Positions 7,302-14,590 of a stretch of DNA of 25,945 bases are shown here, piece after piece. Each line of letters begins with the position of its first letter. The first letter of the stretch is position 1. The notes under the pieces are model-generated. The model was not told the DNA's origin, searched no databases, and saw nothing but the letters and a program-made list of their open reading frames with translations. Location of the stretch: contig DVOU01000003.1 of NCBI GenBank assembly GCA_018713365.1, forward strand, positions 1 through 25,945. The letters are read 5' to 3'. The position numbers and the translations under genes were made by a program. This DNA comes from Pullichristensenella excrementipullorum. Its GTDB lineage: Bacteria > Bacillota > Clostridia > Christensenellales > Aristaeellaceae.

Positions 7302-8084
7302 CTATCGCTCCCACGCCTCGAACCGCTCCAGTATGTCCAGAAGCCGCTCATCCAGATAGCCGCGCGCCGCGCGCGAAAGCGCTTCGGGAACGCCGTAGTA
7401 GGCCCCGGCCACACCGCCGGTGATGGCCGCCAGCGTGTCGCTGTCGCCGCCGATGGAGATGGCGTTGCGGATGGCGTCCTCAAAATCCACGGACTCGAAA
7501 AACGCCTCCAAAGCCTGCGGCACCGTCTGCTGACAGGTCTCGTTGAAGCGGTAGGTCTCGCGGATGGCGTCGAGGGTGAAGTCCAGCGCGTAGTAGCCCT
7601 CCATGCAGGCGCGTATGTCCGCCATGGGCGCGCCGCTCTTGCCCATGTAAATGGCCACGGCCGTGGCCTCCGCGCCCTTGAGGCCCTCGGGGTGGTCGTG
7701 CGAGACGATGGTGACGGCGCGGGAGAGCGCCTTCGCCTCCTCCACGCTCTTCGCCGCCAGACCGCAGGCGCTCACGCGCATGGCCGCGCCGTTGCCAAAG
7801 CTGTGGTAGGGCTGCGGGTCGTCCGCATACATCCAGCCGAGAAAATGCCCGCCGTAGCCGCAGTCCGGGTACGGGCGGCCTACCTCCTGCATGCAGCGCA
7901 CGGCCTGCGCGCTTAAGTCGGAAAAGTCGGGTTTGGCGCGCATCAGCGCCTCGGCGATGGCCAGCGTCATGATGCTGTCGTCCGTGGCGAAGCACTTCGG
8001 CGTGAACAGCTCGAAGTCCTTGCTGCGATGGTTGTTCCACTCAAAGCGCGAACCAACGATGTCGCCGATGATGGCTCCGATCAT
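7302..8084 (-). CDS. ADP-ribosylglycohydrolase (DraG/ARH) family protein
   Basis: 260 residues from the ATG at 8082-8084. The longer frame upstream only reads through the preceding gene. The family hydrolyses ADP-ribosyl bonds on proteins or small ADP-ribose compounds in the cytoplasm, using two metal ions. N-terminal MIGAIIGDIVGSRFEW, then FATDDSIMTLAIAEAL (metal-binding TDD, about 34-36) and C-terminal IGGDSDTLAAITGGVAGAYYG carry the conserved acidic ligands. The start codon overlaps the stop of the NimA-like gene in ATGA, with AAGGGGGCGG upstream, so the two are translationally coupled. The physiological substrate is unknown; no partner ADP-ribosyltransferase is visible nearby. Confidence 0.9.
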   Translation of the reverse strand: MIGAIIGDIVGSRFEWNNHRSKDFELFTPKCFATDDSIMTLAIAEALMRAKPDFSDLSAQAVRCMQEVGRPYPDCGYGGHFLGWMYADDPQPYHSFGNGAAMRVSACGLAAKSVEEAKALSRAVTIVSHDHPEGLKGAEATAVAIYMGKSGAPMADIRACMEGYYALDFTLDAIRETYRFNETCQQTVPQALEAFFESVDFEDAIRNAISIGGDSDTLAAITGGVAGAYYGVPEALSRAARGYLDERLLDILERFEAWER

Positions 8085-8581
8085 TGTCTGCCGCCCCCTT
8101 CCCGCGCAAGCTCGATGGCCTCCTTGCCGCTCATGTGTTCGATGTCCATTTCCAGCATGCACAGCCCCGCCCACTCGCGCTCAATGGCGCGACGGCGGTT
8201 TTCTGCGCTGTCCTGCGGGAAATAGCGGCGCGCCAGCAGTTCGATGGCGGCGCGTTTTTGCGCCTCGTCTTCAACAACGCGCACGCGGCCGAAGGCGATG
8301 ACGCTGCGGAAATACGTGGTGTATTCCTCGGGCACTACTTCGTCGCGGTCGACGACGCAGAACGAGGCCCTTGCCTCGCGGCGGATGGCGTCCAGCTTGT
8401 GGCCCTCGCGGGCGCAGTGGAAGCAGAGCTTTTCGCCGTCGAAGGCGTAGCTCATGGGCACGGCGTAGGGCCAGCCGCCATCGCCCAGCAGCGCCAGCAC
8501 GCCGGAGGTGCCGCGCGAAAGCACCTCCCTGCAGGCGTCCACGCCGAGGGCCTGTGCGCTTCTGCGCATGGGTCGGAACAT
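8081..8581 (-). CDS. NimA-like pyridoxamine 5'-phosphate oxidase family flavoprotein
   Basis: 166 residues. The ATG at 8579-8581 is preceded by AAAGGAG with good spacing. The fold is the small FMN-binding split barrel: GTSGVLALLGDGGWPYAVPMSY is followed by GEKLCFHCAREGHKLDAI and a strand pattern ending in EYTTYFRSVIAFGRVRVV. This arrangement is that of NimA/PNPOx-like proteins, which bind FMN and in some members reduce 5-nitroimidazoles. Resistance cannot be inferred from sequence alone. It is the upstream partner of the ADP-ribosylglycohydrolase and overlaps it by 4 bp. Confidence 0.85.
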   Translation of the reverse strand: MFRPMRRSAQALGVDACREVLSRGTSGVLALLGDGGWPYAVPMSYAFDGEKLCFHCAREGHKLDAIRREARASFCVVDRDEVVPEEYTTYFRSVIAFGRVRVVEDEAQKRAAIELLARRYFPQDSAENRRRAIEREWAGLCMLEMDIEHMSGKEAIELAREGGGRQ

Positions 8582-8616
8582 GGCGTTTTCTCCTTTCGGG
8601 GCCGCGGGAAGGCAAA

Positions 8617-8647
8617 GCGCGCGCCGGAGATCTGTCGCGGCGCGCGC
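8617..8647 (-). terminator. Hairpin between the mtlD-like and NimA-like genes
   Basis: GCGCGCGCC (8617-8625) pairs with GGCGCGCGC (8639-8647). On the minus strand it lies 11 bp after the dehydrogenase stop and is followed by a short TTTG. It is a plausible weak terminator or processing site within the gene string. Confidence 0.5.
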
Positions 8648-8658
8648 CCTGTCGTTTC

Positions 8659-9801
8659 TTAGCCCTTGATCATCTTGAACAGCGGCTCGTCCGGCTCAAG
8701 GCCCATGTAATGCTCCAGCACGTAGTCGATGCCCTGTTCTTTGAGCGCCTTTTGCAGCTCCGGCGCGGAGACGTCCTCGGCGCGGTCGAACTTCAGCGCC
8801 GCGCGGATGCCCTCGACGATGGGCTCGGGATCGACGCCCTGCTCGATGCAGTACAGCGCCGCGCCCACCAGCCGGTCGTTGCGGCGCAGCTTGCGCACCA
8901 GGTCGCCGCCGACGCGGGCCACGGTGTCCTTGAGCGCCTTGTTGCCGAAGCGGAAGAGCAGATCGTCGATGTTTTCCTCGACGTTTGCGCGCATCTCCTC
9001 GCCGTATTCGCGGATCAGCGCCTCGCCGCTGCCCTTCATGGCCTTGCGGGCGAGGTCGTAGACCTCCTTGTGTTCCACGGCCTGCCAGATGTACTCGATG
9101 CCCTGCTGATAGGCGAAGTAGGCGACCATGGCGTGACCCATGTTGTGCAAAAAGAGCTTGCGCTTGATGTAGAAGCCGAAGGGCGTGTAGGGGACCAGGC
9201 CCACCAGATCGGGGATCTCGCCCTTGAAGGCGGCCTTGTCCACCGGCAGCTGGCAGTACGGCTCCACGCAGATGAGCAGGCTGTCCTTGGCCTTCTCTTC
9301 CGCCGTCAGCGGCGGCACCATGCGGCCGATGGAGGCTTCGACCAGCCCGAGGTTCTTCTCCGCCCATGCCTTTTCTTCATCATTGAGCCGTTCGTTGATC
9401 CAGCCGCGCATCAGAACGTCGGCCTCGAGCTGGTTTTCGCAGAGGATGATGTCCAGCGGCCTGCCGCTCTCGCGCATGCGCTTTTTCACGCCCTCGGCGA
9501 TCACCGGCGCGATCTTGGGCAGCACGTTCACGCCCACGGCGGTGGCCATGATGTCGCAGGTGGCGATCTCTTCCAGCGCCTGCTCCGTGGAGGAGTTGAC
9601 GGCGCGCACGTTCTTCACCGGCGCTTCCACCGTCTCCGCGTTGGAGACGATGCGCACGGTGTAGCCGTGGCGGCGGTTCATCTCGTCGATGAGGGGCTGC
9701 ATGATGTCGAGGAAACACACCTCATAGCCGGAATCCGAAAACACTTTGCCGATAAAGCCGCGGCCGATGTTGCCGCCACCGTACATGATGGCCTTTTTCA
9801 T
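8659..9801 (-). CDS. mtlD: Mannitol-1-phosphate 5-dehydrogenase-like protein
   Basis: 380 residues from the ATG at 9799-9801 (AAGGAAGGTCAC upstream on the minus strand), close to the usual MtlD length of about 382. The family interconverts mannitol 1-phosphate and fructose 6-phosphate with NAD(H) in the cytoplasm. The Rossmann motif GGGNIGRGFIGKVF sits at about 8-21. The C-terminal catalytic domain shows KLFLHNMGHAMVAYFAYQQG, which has the conserved Asn and His of polyol-specific long-chain dehydrogenases. No mannitol PTS genes are in the window, so another hexitol or uronate phosphate is possible. Its promoter overlaps the end of the upstream gene, giving independent transcription. A G+C-rich leader hairpin lies at 9840-9871. 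Confidence 0.87.
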   Translation of the reverse strand: MKKAIMYGGGNIGRGFIGKVFSDSGYEVCFLDIMQPLIDEMNRRHGYTVRIVSNAETVEAPVKNVRAVNSSTEQALEEIATCDIMATAVGVNVLPKIAPVIAEGVKKRMRESGRPLDIILCENQLEADVLMRGWINERLNDEEKAWAEKNLGLVEASIGRMVPPLTAEEKAKDSLLICVEPYCQLPVDKAAFKGEIPDLVGLVPYTPFGFYIKRKLFLHNMGHAMVAYFAYQQGIEYIWQAVEHKEVYDLARKAMKGSGEALIREYGEEMRANVEENIDDLLFRFGNKALKDTVARVGGDLVRKLRRNDRLVGAALYCIEQGVDPEPIVEGIRAALKFDRAEDVSAPELQKALKEQGIDYVLEHYMGLEPDEPLFKMIKG

Positions 9802-9839
9802 ACGTTTGTGACCTTCCTTCCGTTGCATTCAGACATGCG

Positions 9840-9871
9840 CCGCGCGCGGGGCATCCGCCGTCCGCGCGCGG
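9840..9871 (-). promoter_or_regulatory. Leader hairpin of the mtlD-like transcript
   Basis: CCGCGCGCGG occurs at 9840-9849 and again at 9862-9871; being self-complementary, the copies form a 10-bp stem with a 12-nt loop, and CAGAC/GTCTG can extend it. It lies just downstream of the predicted transcription start (about 9880). There is no T-run. It may terminate upstream transcription or shape the 5' leader. Confidence 0.5.
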
Positions 9872-9886
9872 TCTGTCGCTGTTTAT

Positions 9887-9914
9887 ATTATAGCAGAGTT
9901 GGAAAGATAGGCAA
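9887..9914 (-). promoter_or_regulatory. Promoter of the mtlD-like gene
   Basis: On the minus strand, -35 TTGCCT (9909-9914) and a perfect -10 TATAAT (9887-9892) are 16 bp apart. The TAA stop codon of the upstream gene (9888-9890) is part of the -10 box. Confidence 0.75.
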
Positions 9915-12254
9915 TGGCCTTTCCAAAAGCTTTCTACATTCTTCCAAGTCCGTAACCATTTCCGGCATGGCCTTGAGCGCTTCCAGCGGCGCGGAGGAGA
10001 GCAGCGCGGGCAGGGCGCGGTGGGCCAGCGCCAGATCCAGCGCCTGCACGGGGCTGCGCTCGCGCAGAAGCGGCGCGGCGGCGGCGCAGAAGAGCCACAC
10101 CGCGTCCAGCGTCCGCCGCGAGAGGCGCACGCCGTGGGCGGCGAGGTCGGCGCGCAGTCGCGCCATGCGTTCGCGCACTTCCTCGGTCACGGCCTCGGCA
10201 TGGGGGCGGAAGATGTTTTCAAGCGCCGCGCGCGAAACGGCCAGCTCCGGCTCCACCGGCGCTTCCCGCTCCTCGTGCCAGGGCGTGTCGGCGCTCTCCG
10301 GCTCCAGCCACAGCACAAAGGCCGTGTCCAGAAGCTCGGTCGCCAGGGGCGAGCCTTCGTCGCTGGCGGTGAGCAGCAATCGCGCCGGGCAGAGGGGCCG
10401 GCTCAGCGGCTCCAGCTGCCACATGATGGAGCTGACAAAGGGCACGCGGGCGATCTCGTTGCAGTTTTCCAGCAAAATCATCGCCGGCGCGGGGTCGTTT
10501 TTGTCCTCCAGCAGCGCGCGCAGCTGCGCGTTGCGCACCTCGTAGTGGCGCGGGTCGGACAGGCAGAGGAAGCGGTTCCCCAGCCCCAGCGCCCCGGCCA
10601 GCGCCCGCGCCAGTTCGCCCTTGGGGGCAAGGGCCGGGCCGCACAGCACCGTCACCGGCGAGAGCGTCAGCGCCGCGAGCAGTTCCACCGCCTGATCGTG
10701 CGAAAGCGGCACGCCGGCGCGCTCCAGATAGGTGCGCACGTCGGAGATCAGTTCTCCGGCGCTGGGCAGGGCGCTGTCGGTGGGCACGCGCTCGGCGGGC
10801 GTCTGCAAAAAGCGCAGGGCCTTTGTCTCCATCGCCCGGGCGGCGAGGCGCTTTTCCGCCTCGGCATAGGCGCTCTCGGCCTCGGCCAGCGCCGCGCGCG
10901 CTCCCTGCGCGCGCTCCTCGCAGGCGGCGATGTCGGCCTTGAGCGCTTCCAGCCTGCGCTCGCCCTCCGCCAATTGACGGGCGTTGTCGCGGCGCACATC
11001 CTCCAAAAGCCGCTCGCGGGCGTCGGCGCGGCGGGCTTCCAGCGCGCTCACCTCGTTGAGCAGGCGCAGGCGCTGGGCTTCCAGTTCGTTGAGCCGCTGG
11101 GCGCGCGCCTCGTCCTCGCGTTTGGCCGCGCCCTTCTGGATGGCGCCGCTCATGCCCTCCAGCTCGCCGATGGCCTCGGCCAGCTTGGGCCGCGTCTCCT
11201 CGATGCGCCAGGCGGCGCGCAGGGCGTCCATGGCGCGCTCCACCGGGCTTTCCACCGGCATGCCCGTGGCTTCGCCCGGCACGGGGTGGCCGAGCTGGTC
11301 AAAGCGCGAGCGCCGCCAGCGGTCGTCGATGATCTCCTGCAGGCTGCGGCTGCGGCGGGGGTTCAGCCCCGTCTGCAAAGCCATGGCCTGCGCGCGGGCG
11401 CTCAGGCGCGGCTTTTCCCGCTCGCGCGGCGCTTCGGCGCGCCCCGGCCGTTCCGCGCGCGCAGAGGGTGTTTCGACGGGCCTCGCCGCGACGGGAGCGG
11501 GCGCTTCAACCGGTCTGGCTTCAATGGGAGTGGGCGCTTCCACGGGCCTGACCTCGACGGGCCGGGCCACGACAGGCGCGGGCGCTTCGGTCGCTTCCGC
11601 CCCCTCGGTCACCTCCGCCGCCCTGGTAAGCAAAGCCCCCGGCGCGGCCAGCATCACGCAGGTCTGCTCCCCGGCAAAGCCGGGCAGGCGCGTCTCGCCG
11701 CCAAGGCCGGGCAGTATGCGCTCCTCCTCGCGGGAAAGCTCCACCGCGCCCTCCACGCCCTCCATGGCCGCCGCCCGCCACAGCGCCGGAGCCACGCCGC
11801 CGTTTTCATCGCGGAAAAGCACGCGCGGCGTGCCCGGCAGGGGCATGGTCAGGGCCATGTGGGAAGAATCCTCCGGCGCGGCGCGGTCCAGCACCTCAAA
11901 GAGCATGCCCGCGGGCGGCTCGACGACCACGTCCGAATAGACGATATAGGCGTTGGTCTCGGCGCTGTCTACGCGATAGTTCTTGTTGGGGCGGATCTTG
12001 TCGTTCTCGCCCGGGTGGGCGCGCAGGTCGAGCAGCGCGTAGCGCCCGATGCGCCGCATGCGCGCCTTGAAGTGGCCGGATTCGTTTTTGTCCGGCACGA
12101 TGCGCAGGCAGCCGTTCTCGGGAAACGCCTCCGCGCCGTCGAAGGGCAGATAGCCGCCCTCCTCCGCCACCAGCAGGGGCTTGAAGCGAAAATAGCTCTT
12201 GAGGGGGTTATCCTCCTCGAGGATGCCTACGCATAACTTGCCCGGTAACGTCAT
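9888..12254 (-). CDS. Large coiled-coil protein with degenerate McrB/MoxR-like AAA domain
   Basis: 788 residues from the ATG at 12252-12254. GGGAGGA (12261-12267 on the opposite strand) is 7 bp away, whereas two earlier ATGs overlap or touch it. Residues 1-200 form a folded domain I do not recognise. Residues 215-285 are a Pro/Ala/Val/Glu linker with ARPVEAP-type repeats. Residues 345-480 are a long Arg/Glu/Ala coiled coil. Residues 505-660 resemble an AAA+ core: GPALAPKGEL (539-548) aligns with Walker A GPPGTGKTEL, ILLENCNEIA with a Walker B where DE is lost, and LLLTASDEGSPL with sensor 1. An all-helical tail follows. ATP hydrolysis is doubtful. It might be a structural or scaffold protein. 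It has its own promoter and is first in a minus-strand gene string. Confidence 0.8.
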   Translation of the reverse strand: MTLPGKLCVGILEEDNPLKSYFRFKPLLVAEEGGYLPFDGAEAFPENGCLRIVPDKNESGHFKARMRRIGRYALLDLRAHPGENDKIRPNKNYRVDSAETNAYIVYSDVVVEPPAGMLFEVLDRAAPEDSSHMALTMPLPGTPRVLFRDENGGVAPALWRAAAMEGVEGAVELSREEERILPGLGGETRLPGFAGEQTCVMLAAPGALLTRAAEVTEGAEATEAPAPVVARPVEVRPVEAPTPIEARPVEAPAPVAARPVETPSARAERPGRAEAPREREKPRLSARAQAMALQTGLNPRRSRSLQEIIDDRWRRSRFDQLGHPVPGEATGMPVESPVERAMDALRAAWRIEETRPKLAEAIGELEGMSGAIQKGAAKREDEARAQRLNELEAQRLRLLNEVSALEARRADARERLLEDVRRDNARQLAEGERRLEALKADIAACEERAQGARAALAEAESAYAEAEKRLAARAMETKALRFLQTPAERVPTDSALPSAGELISDVRTYLERAGVPLSHDQAVELLAALTLSPVTVLCGPALAPKGELARALAGALGLGNRFLCLSDPRHYEVRNAQLRALLEDKNDPAPAMILLENCNEIARVPFVSSIMWQLEPLSRPLCPARLLLTASDEGSPLATELLDTAFVLWLEPESADTPWHEEREAPVEPELAVSRAALENIFRPHAEAVTEEVRERMARLRADLAAHGVRLSRRTLDAVWLFCAAAAPLLRERSPVQALDLALAHRALPALLSSAPLEALKAMPEMVTDLEECRKLLERPLPIFPTLL

Positions 12255-12342
12255 ATACATTCCTCCCATGGACGGCGGTTGCTCCTGTCAGCGCGGGGCG
12301 ACACGAAATGACCGTCCAGCATAAACGTTGCGTCTACTTGCA

Positions 12343-12372
12343 ATTTTATCATTTTTAACATATATATGTCAA
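12343..12372 (-). promoter_or_regulatory. Promoter of the coiled-coil/AAA-like gene
   Basis: On the minus strand, a perfect -35 TTGACA (12367-12372) and a -10 TAAAAT (12343-12348) are 18 bp apart, in an AT-rich patch. The leader is about 80 nt. Confidence 0.75.
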
Positions 12373-12423
12373 TGGGCAAGCAAAGATTTTGCCGTGGAAA
12401 ACGTGGAATTTCCCGCCCGTCCC

Positions 12424-12452
12424 TTGCCACGCGCGCGCGCATGCCGTATAAT
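12424..12452 (+). promoter_or_regulatory. Promoter of the Gfo/Idh/MocA oxidoreductase gene
   Basis: -35 TTGCCA (12424-12429) and a perfect -10 TATAAT (12447-12452) are 17 bp apart, 31 bp upstream of the ATG at 12484. Confidence 0.8.
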
Positions 12453-12483
12453 GGAGGCAGAAAACACACAGGAGGGAACGACG

Positions 12484-13611
12484 ATGCGCACCTACGGTAT
12501 CGGCATCATCGGATGGGGCTTCATGGGGCAGACGCACGCGCTGGCGATCCGCACGCTGCCGCTGTTTTACGCGGACGCGGACTTCCGCGCCGAGATCCGC
12601 TGCATCTGCACGCGGCGCGAGGCCGTGGCGAAAAAGGCGGCGGCGGACATGGGCGCGGACTGGACGTGCGACTACCGTGAATTGCTCGAGCGGGACGACA
12701 TCGACGTCGTCAGCGTCTGCACGCCCAACGCGCAGCACGAACAGATGGCCCTCGACGCTCTGGCGGCGAAAAAGCACCTCTACATCGACAAGCCCCTCGC
12801 CGTCACCGGCGCGCAGGCCCGCCGCGTCGCCGAGGCCGCGCGGGGGGCGGGGGTCTTTACCAAGGTGGCCTTCAACCTGCGCCACTTTCCCGCCACCATG
12901 CGCTTAAAGGAGCTGGCGGACGAAGGCGCGCTGGGCGAGATCACCCAGTTCTCCGTCCGCTACCTGCACTCCGGCTCCATCGACCCAAGCCGCCCCATGG
13001 GCTGGAAGCAGGGTCTGGAGGGCGGCGTGCTGCTGGACCTCGGCTCGCACGCGCTCGATCTGCTCACCTGGATCGCCGGCTACCCCGAGGAGGGCATGTG
13101 CGCCTTCCGCACGCTCTATCCCGCCCGCCCCACGCGCGATGGCGGCGTGGAGACGCGCTTGTCCGAGGATCACGCGCTGATGACGCTGCGCCTGCCCGGC
13201 GGGGCGCTGGGCACGGTGGAGGCCAGCAAGATCGCCACCGGCGCGCTGGACGAATTGACGCTGGAAGTGCGCGGCACGCGCGGCGCGGCCATTTTCGAGA
13301 CCATGCGGCCCAACTACCTGCGCTGGTTCGACCAGTCCCGCCCGGAAAAGCCGCTGGGCGGCGAGCGCGGCTTTGTGGACATCGAGTGCGCGGCGCGCTA
13401 CCCGGCCCCGGGCGGCAAGTTCCTGCCGGGCAAGAACGCCATCGGCTGGGACCGCGCCCATATCGACTGCTATTTCGACTTCCTCAACTGCGTCCACCAC
13501 GGCGTCCGCCCGCAGAACGGCGTGGAGGAAGCGGCGCGCCTGCAATGCCTGATGGACGCGCTGGCCGCCTCCGCCCGCGAGGGCGCGCGCTGGCTGCCCA
13601 TGGAGGGCTGA
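12484..13611 (+). CDS. Gfo/Idh/MocA family NAD(P)-dependent oxidoreductase
   Basis: 375 residues. The ATG at 12484 has AGGAGGG (12470-12476) 7 bp upstream and lies just downstream of the promoter; longer frames start before the promoter. The family oxidises or reduces sugars, inositols or sugar acids with NAD(P). The N-terminal Rossmann domain has IGIIGWGFMGQTHA (about 6-19), and the nucleotide-binding/catalytic Lys lies in YIDKPLAVT (Lys103). The C-terminal domain has GGVLLDLGSHALDLL with the conserved Asp185 and His189. The substrate is unknown. Bacterial NanOx enzymes acting on anhydro-sialic acids belong to this family, but no diagnostic residue was checked. A lysozyme gene follows after 3 bp. 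Confidence 0.9.
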   Translation: MRTYGIGIIGWGFMGQTHALAIRTLPLFYADADFRAEIRCICTRREAVAKKAAADMGADWTCDYRELLERDDIDVVSVCTPNAQHEQMALDALAAKKHLYIDKPLAVTGAQARRVAEAARGAGVFTKVAFNLRHFPATMRLKELADEGALGEITQFSVRYLHSGSIDPSRPMGWKQGLEGGVLLDLGSHALDLLTWIAGYPEEGMCAFRTLYPARPTRDGGVETRLSEDHALMTLRLPGGALGTVEASKIATGALDELTLEVRGTRGAAIFETMRPNYLRWFDQSRPEKPLGGERGFVDIECAARYPAPGGKFLPGKNAIGWDRAHIDCYFDFLNCVHHGVRPQNGVEEAARLQCLMDALAASAREGARWLPMEG

Positions 13612-13614
13612 CCC

Positions 13615-14397
13615 ATGGCTGAGACCCAGGCTCGGGGCGGGACGTCCGCCTCCCGCCGCCGCGTCCGCCGCTTTTTCATCGCCCTCGGGGCGCTTTGCCT
13701 GCTTGCGACGCTCTTCGCGGCGCTGGTGCTGCGCGGCACCATCCGCCTCAACACACCCTCGCGCGCGGACTTCCCCATTTGGGGCGTGGACGTTTCCCAC
13801 TATCAGGGCGACATCGACTGGGAAACGCTCGCGGCGCAGGGCGTGCGCTTTGCCTACATCAAGGCCACGGAGGGCAGCGGCCATACCGACGAGCGCTTTG
13901 CGGAAAACGCCCAAAACGCGGCCTTGGCGGGCGTTCCCGCCGGCGGCTACCACTTTTTCAGCTTTGAGAGCGCCGGAAAGACGCAGGCGGAGAACTTTCT
14001 TTCCGCCCTGCGCGATCAACCGCTTTCCCTGCCCTGCGCGGTGGACTTCGAGTTCTACGGCGAGTTTTTCGACCACCCGCCGGACGTGGAAGCGACCCGC
14101 GCCGAACTGCGCGCCCTGCTCGAAGCGCTGGAGGCGGGGACGGGGCGAAAGCCCGTCCTCTACGCCACATCGCGCAGTTACCGCATGTACCTGCAAGGCG
14201 CGTTTGACGGCTATCCCCTCTGGATACGCGATGTTTACCTCTGGCCCGCGCTCACCCTGCCCGGCGGGGATTGGACCTTCTGGCAGTATTCGGACAAGGG
14301 CCTGCTGGACGGCTATCAGGGCGAGGAGCAATACATAGACCTGAACGTCTTCCACGGCGACGAAGCGGCCTTCGCGCGCTGGCTGCAAGATGTATGA
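13615..14397 (+). CDS. Membrane-anchored GH25 lysozyme (muramidase)
   Basis: 260 residues; ATG 3 bp after the oxidoreductase stop, with GGAGGG (13602-13607) inside that gene, so the two form an operon. A basic N-terminus (SRRRVRRF) and one hydrophobic segment (about 19-40) indicate a signal anchor or uncleaved signal. The rest is a GH25 barrel that hydrolyses the beta-1,4 bond between N-acetylmuramic acid and N-acetylglucosamine outside the cell. GVDVSHYQGDIDW has the conserved Asp59, FAYIKATEG has Glu86, and AVDFEFYG has the DxE pair (Asp144, Glu146). WTFWQYSDKG and DLNVF complete the family pattern. No cell-wall-binding repeats are present. Likely role is wall remodelling, not phage lysis, since no phage genes are nearby. 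Confidence 0.92.
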   Translation: MAETQARGGTSASRRRVRRFFIALGALCLLATLFAALVLRGTIRLNTPSRADFPIWGVDVSHYQGDIDWETLAAQGVRFAYIKATEGSGHTDERFAENAQNAALAGVPAGGYHFFSFESAGKTQAENFLSALRDQPLSLPCAVDFEFYGEFFDHPPDVEATRAELRALLEALEAGTGRKPVLYATSRSYRMYLQGAFDGYPLWIRDVYLWPALTLPGGDWTFWQYSDKGLLDGYQGEEQYIDLNVFHGDEAAFARWLQDV

Positions 14398-14401
14398 CAA
14401 A

Positions 14402-14433
14402 GGCATCGCCTTGCCCAACGGGAGGGCGATGCC
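14402..14433 (+). terminator. Terminator hairpin after the lysozyme gene
   Basis: GGCATCGCC (14402-14410) pairs with GGCGATGCC (14425-14433), and inner gccc/gggag can extend it. It begins 5 bp after the stop codon and directly abuts repeat copy 2. No T-run follows. Confidence 0.65.
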
Positions 14434-14550
14434 AGCGTTCTGAGAAAGCCCACGGCCGAAAAATCGCCCCGATAAAAGAGATTGGGGCGATTTTCGCGGT
14501 CGCGGGCTTTGTCAACGCTCTGCCAGTCTGCCCACTTTGTCAACATCCTG
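14433..14550 (+). repeat. Dispersed hairpin repeat, copy 2 (short form)
   Basis: Terminal inverted repeats 14433-14454 and 14501-14522 (gagaaagcccacg versus cgcgggctttgtc) enclose a hairpin with stem 14457-14470/14484-14496. The tail 14523-14550 is identical over 28 bp to that of copy 3. It has the same orientation as the other copies and again lies between convergent genes. The hairpin stem uses CCCC/GGGG where the others use different but still paired bases. Confidence 0.8.
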
Positions 14551-14578
14551 CGGCCGGCAGACGCGCGCCTGCCGGCCG
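14551..14578. terminator. Terminator hairpin after the lyase gene (minus strand)
   Basis: CGGCCGGCAG (14551-14560) pairs perfectly with CTGCCGGCCG (14569-14578) around an 8-nt loop. It lies 12 bp past the lyase stop on the minus strand and abuts repeat copy 2. Unlike at the other two copies, it is not similar to the hairpin on the other side. Confidence 0.7.
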
Positions 14579-14590
14579 GGTGTCGGTTTG

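Noticed and set aside
8371..12236. Two long plus-strand frames (724 and 738 codons) opposite the mtlD-like and AAA-like genes
   Set aside because: Antisense shadows: no ribosome binding site, Arg/Ala/Gly/His-rich, while the minus strand shows motifs and properly placed promoters.
13615..14397. Phage endolysin
   Set aside because: The protein has an N-terminal membrane anchor, sits in an operon with an oxidoreductase, and no holin or phage genes are nearby.
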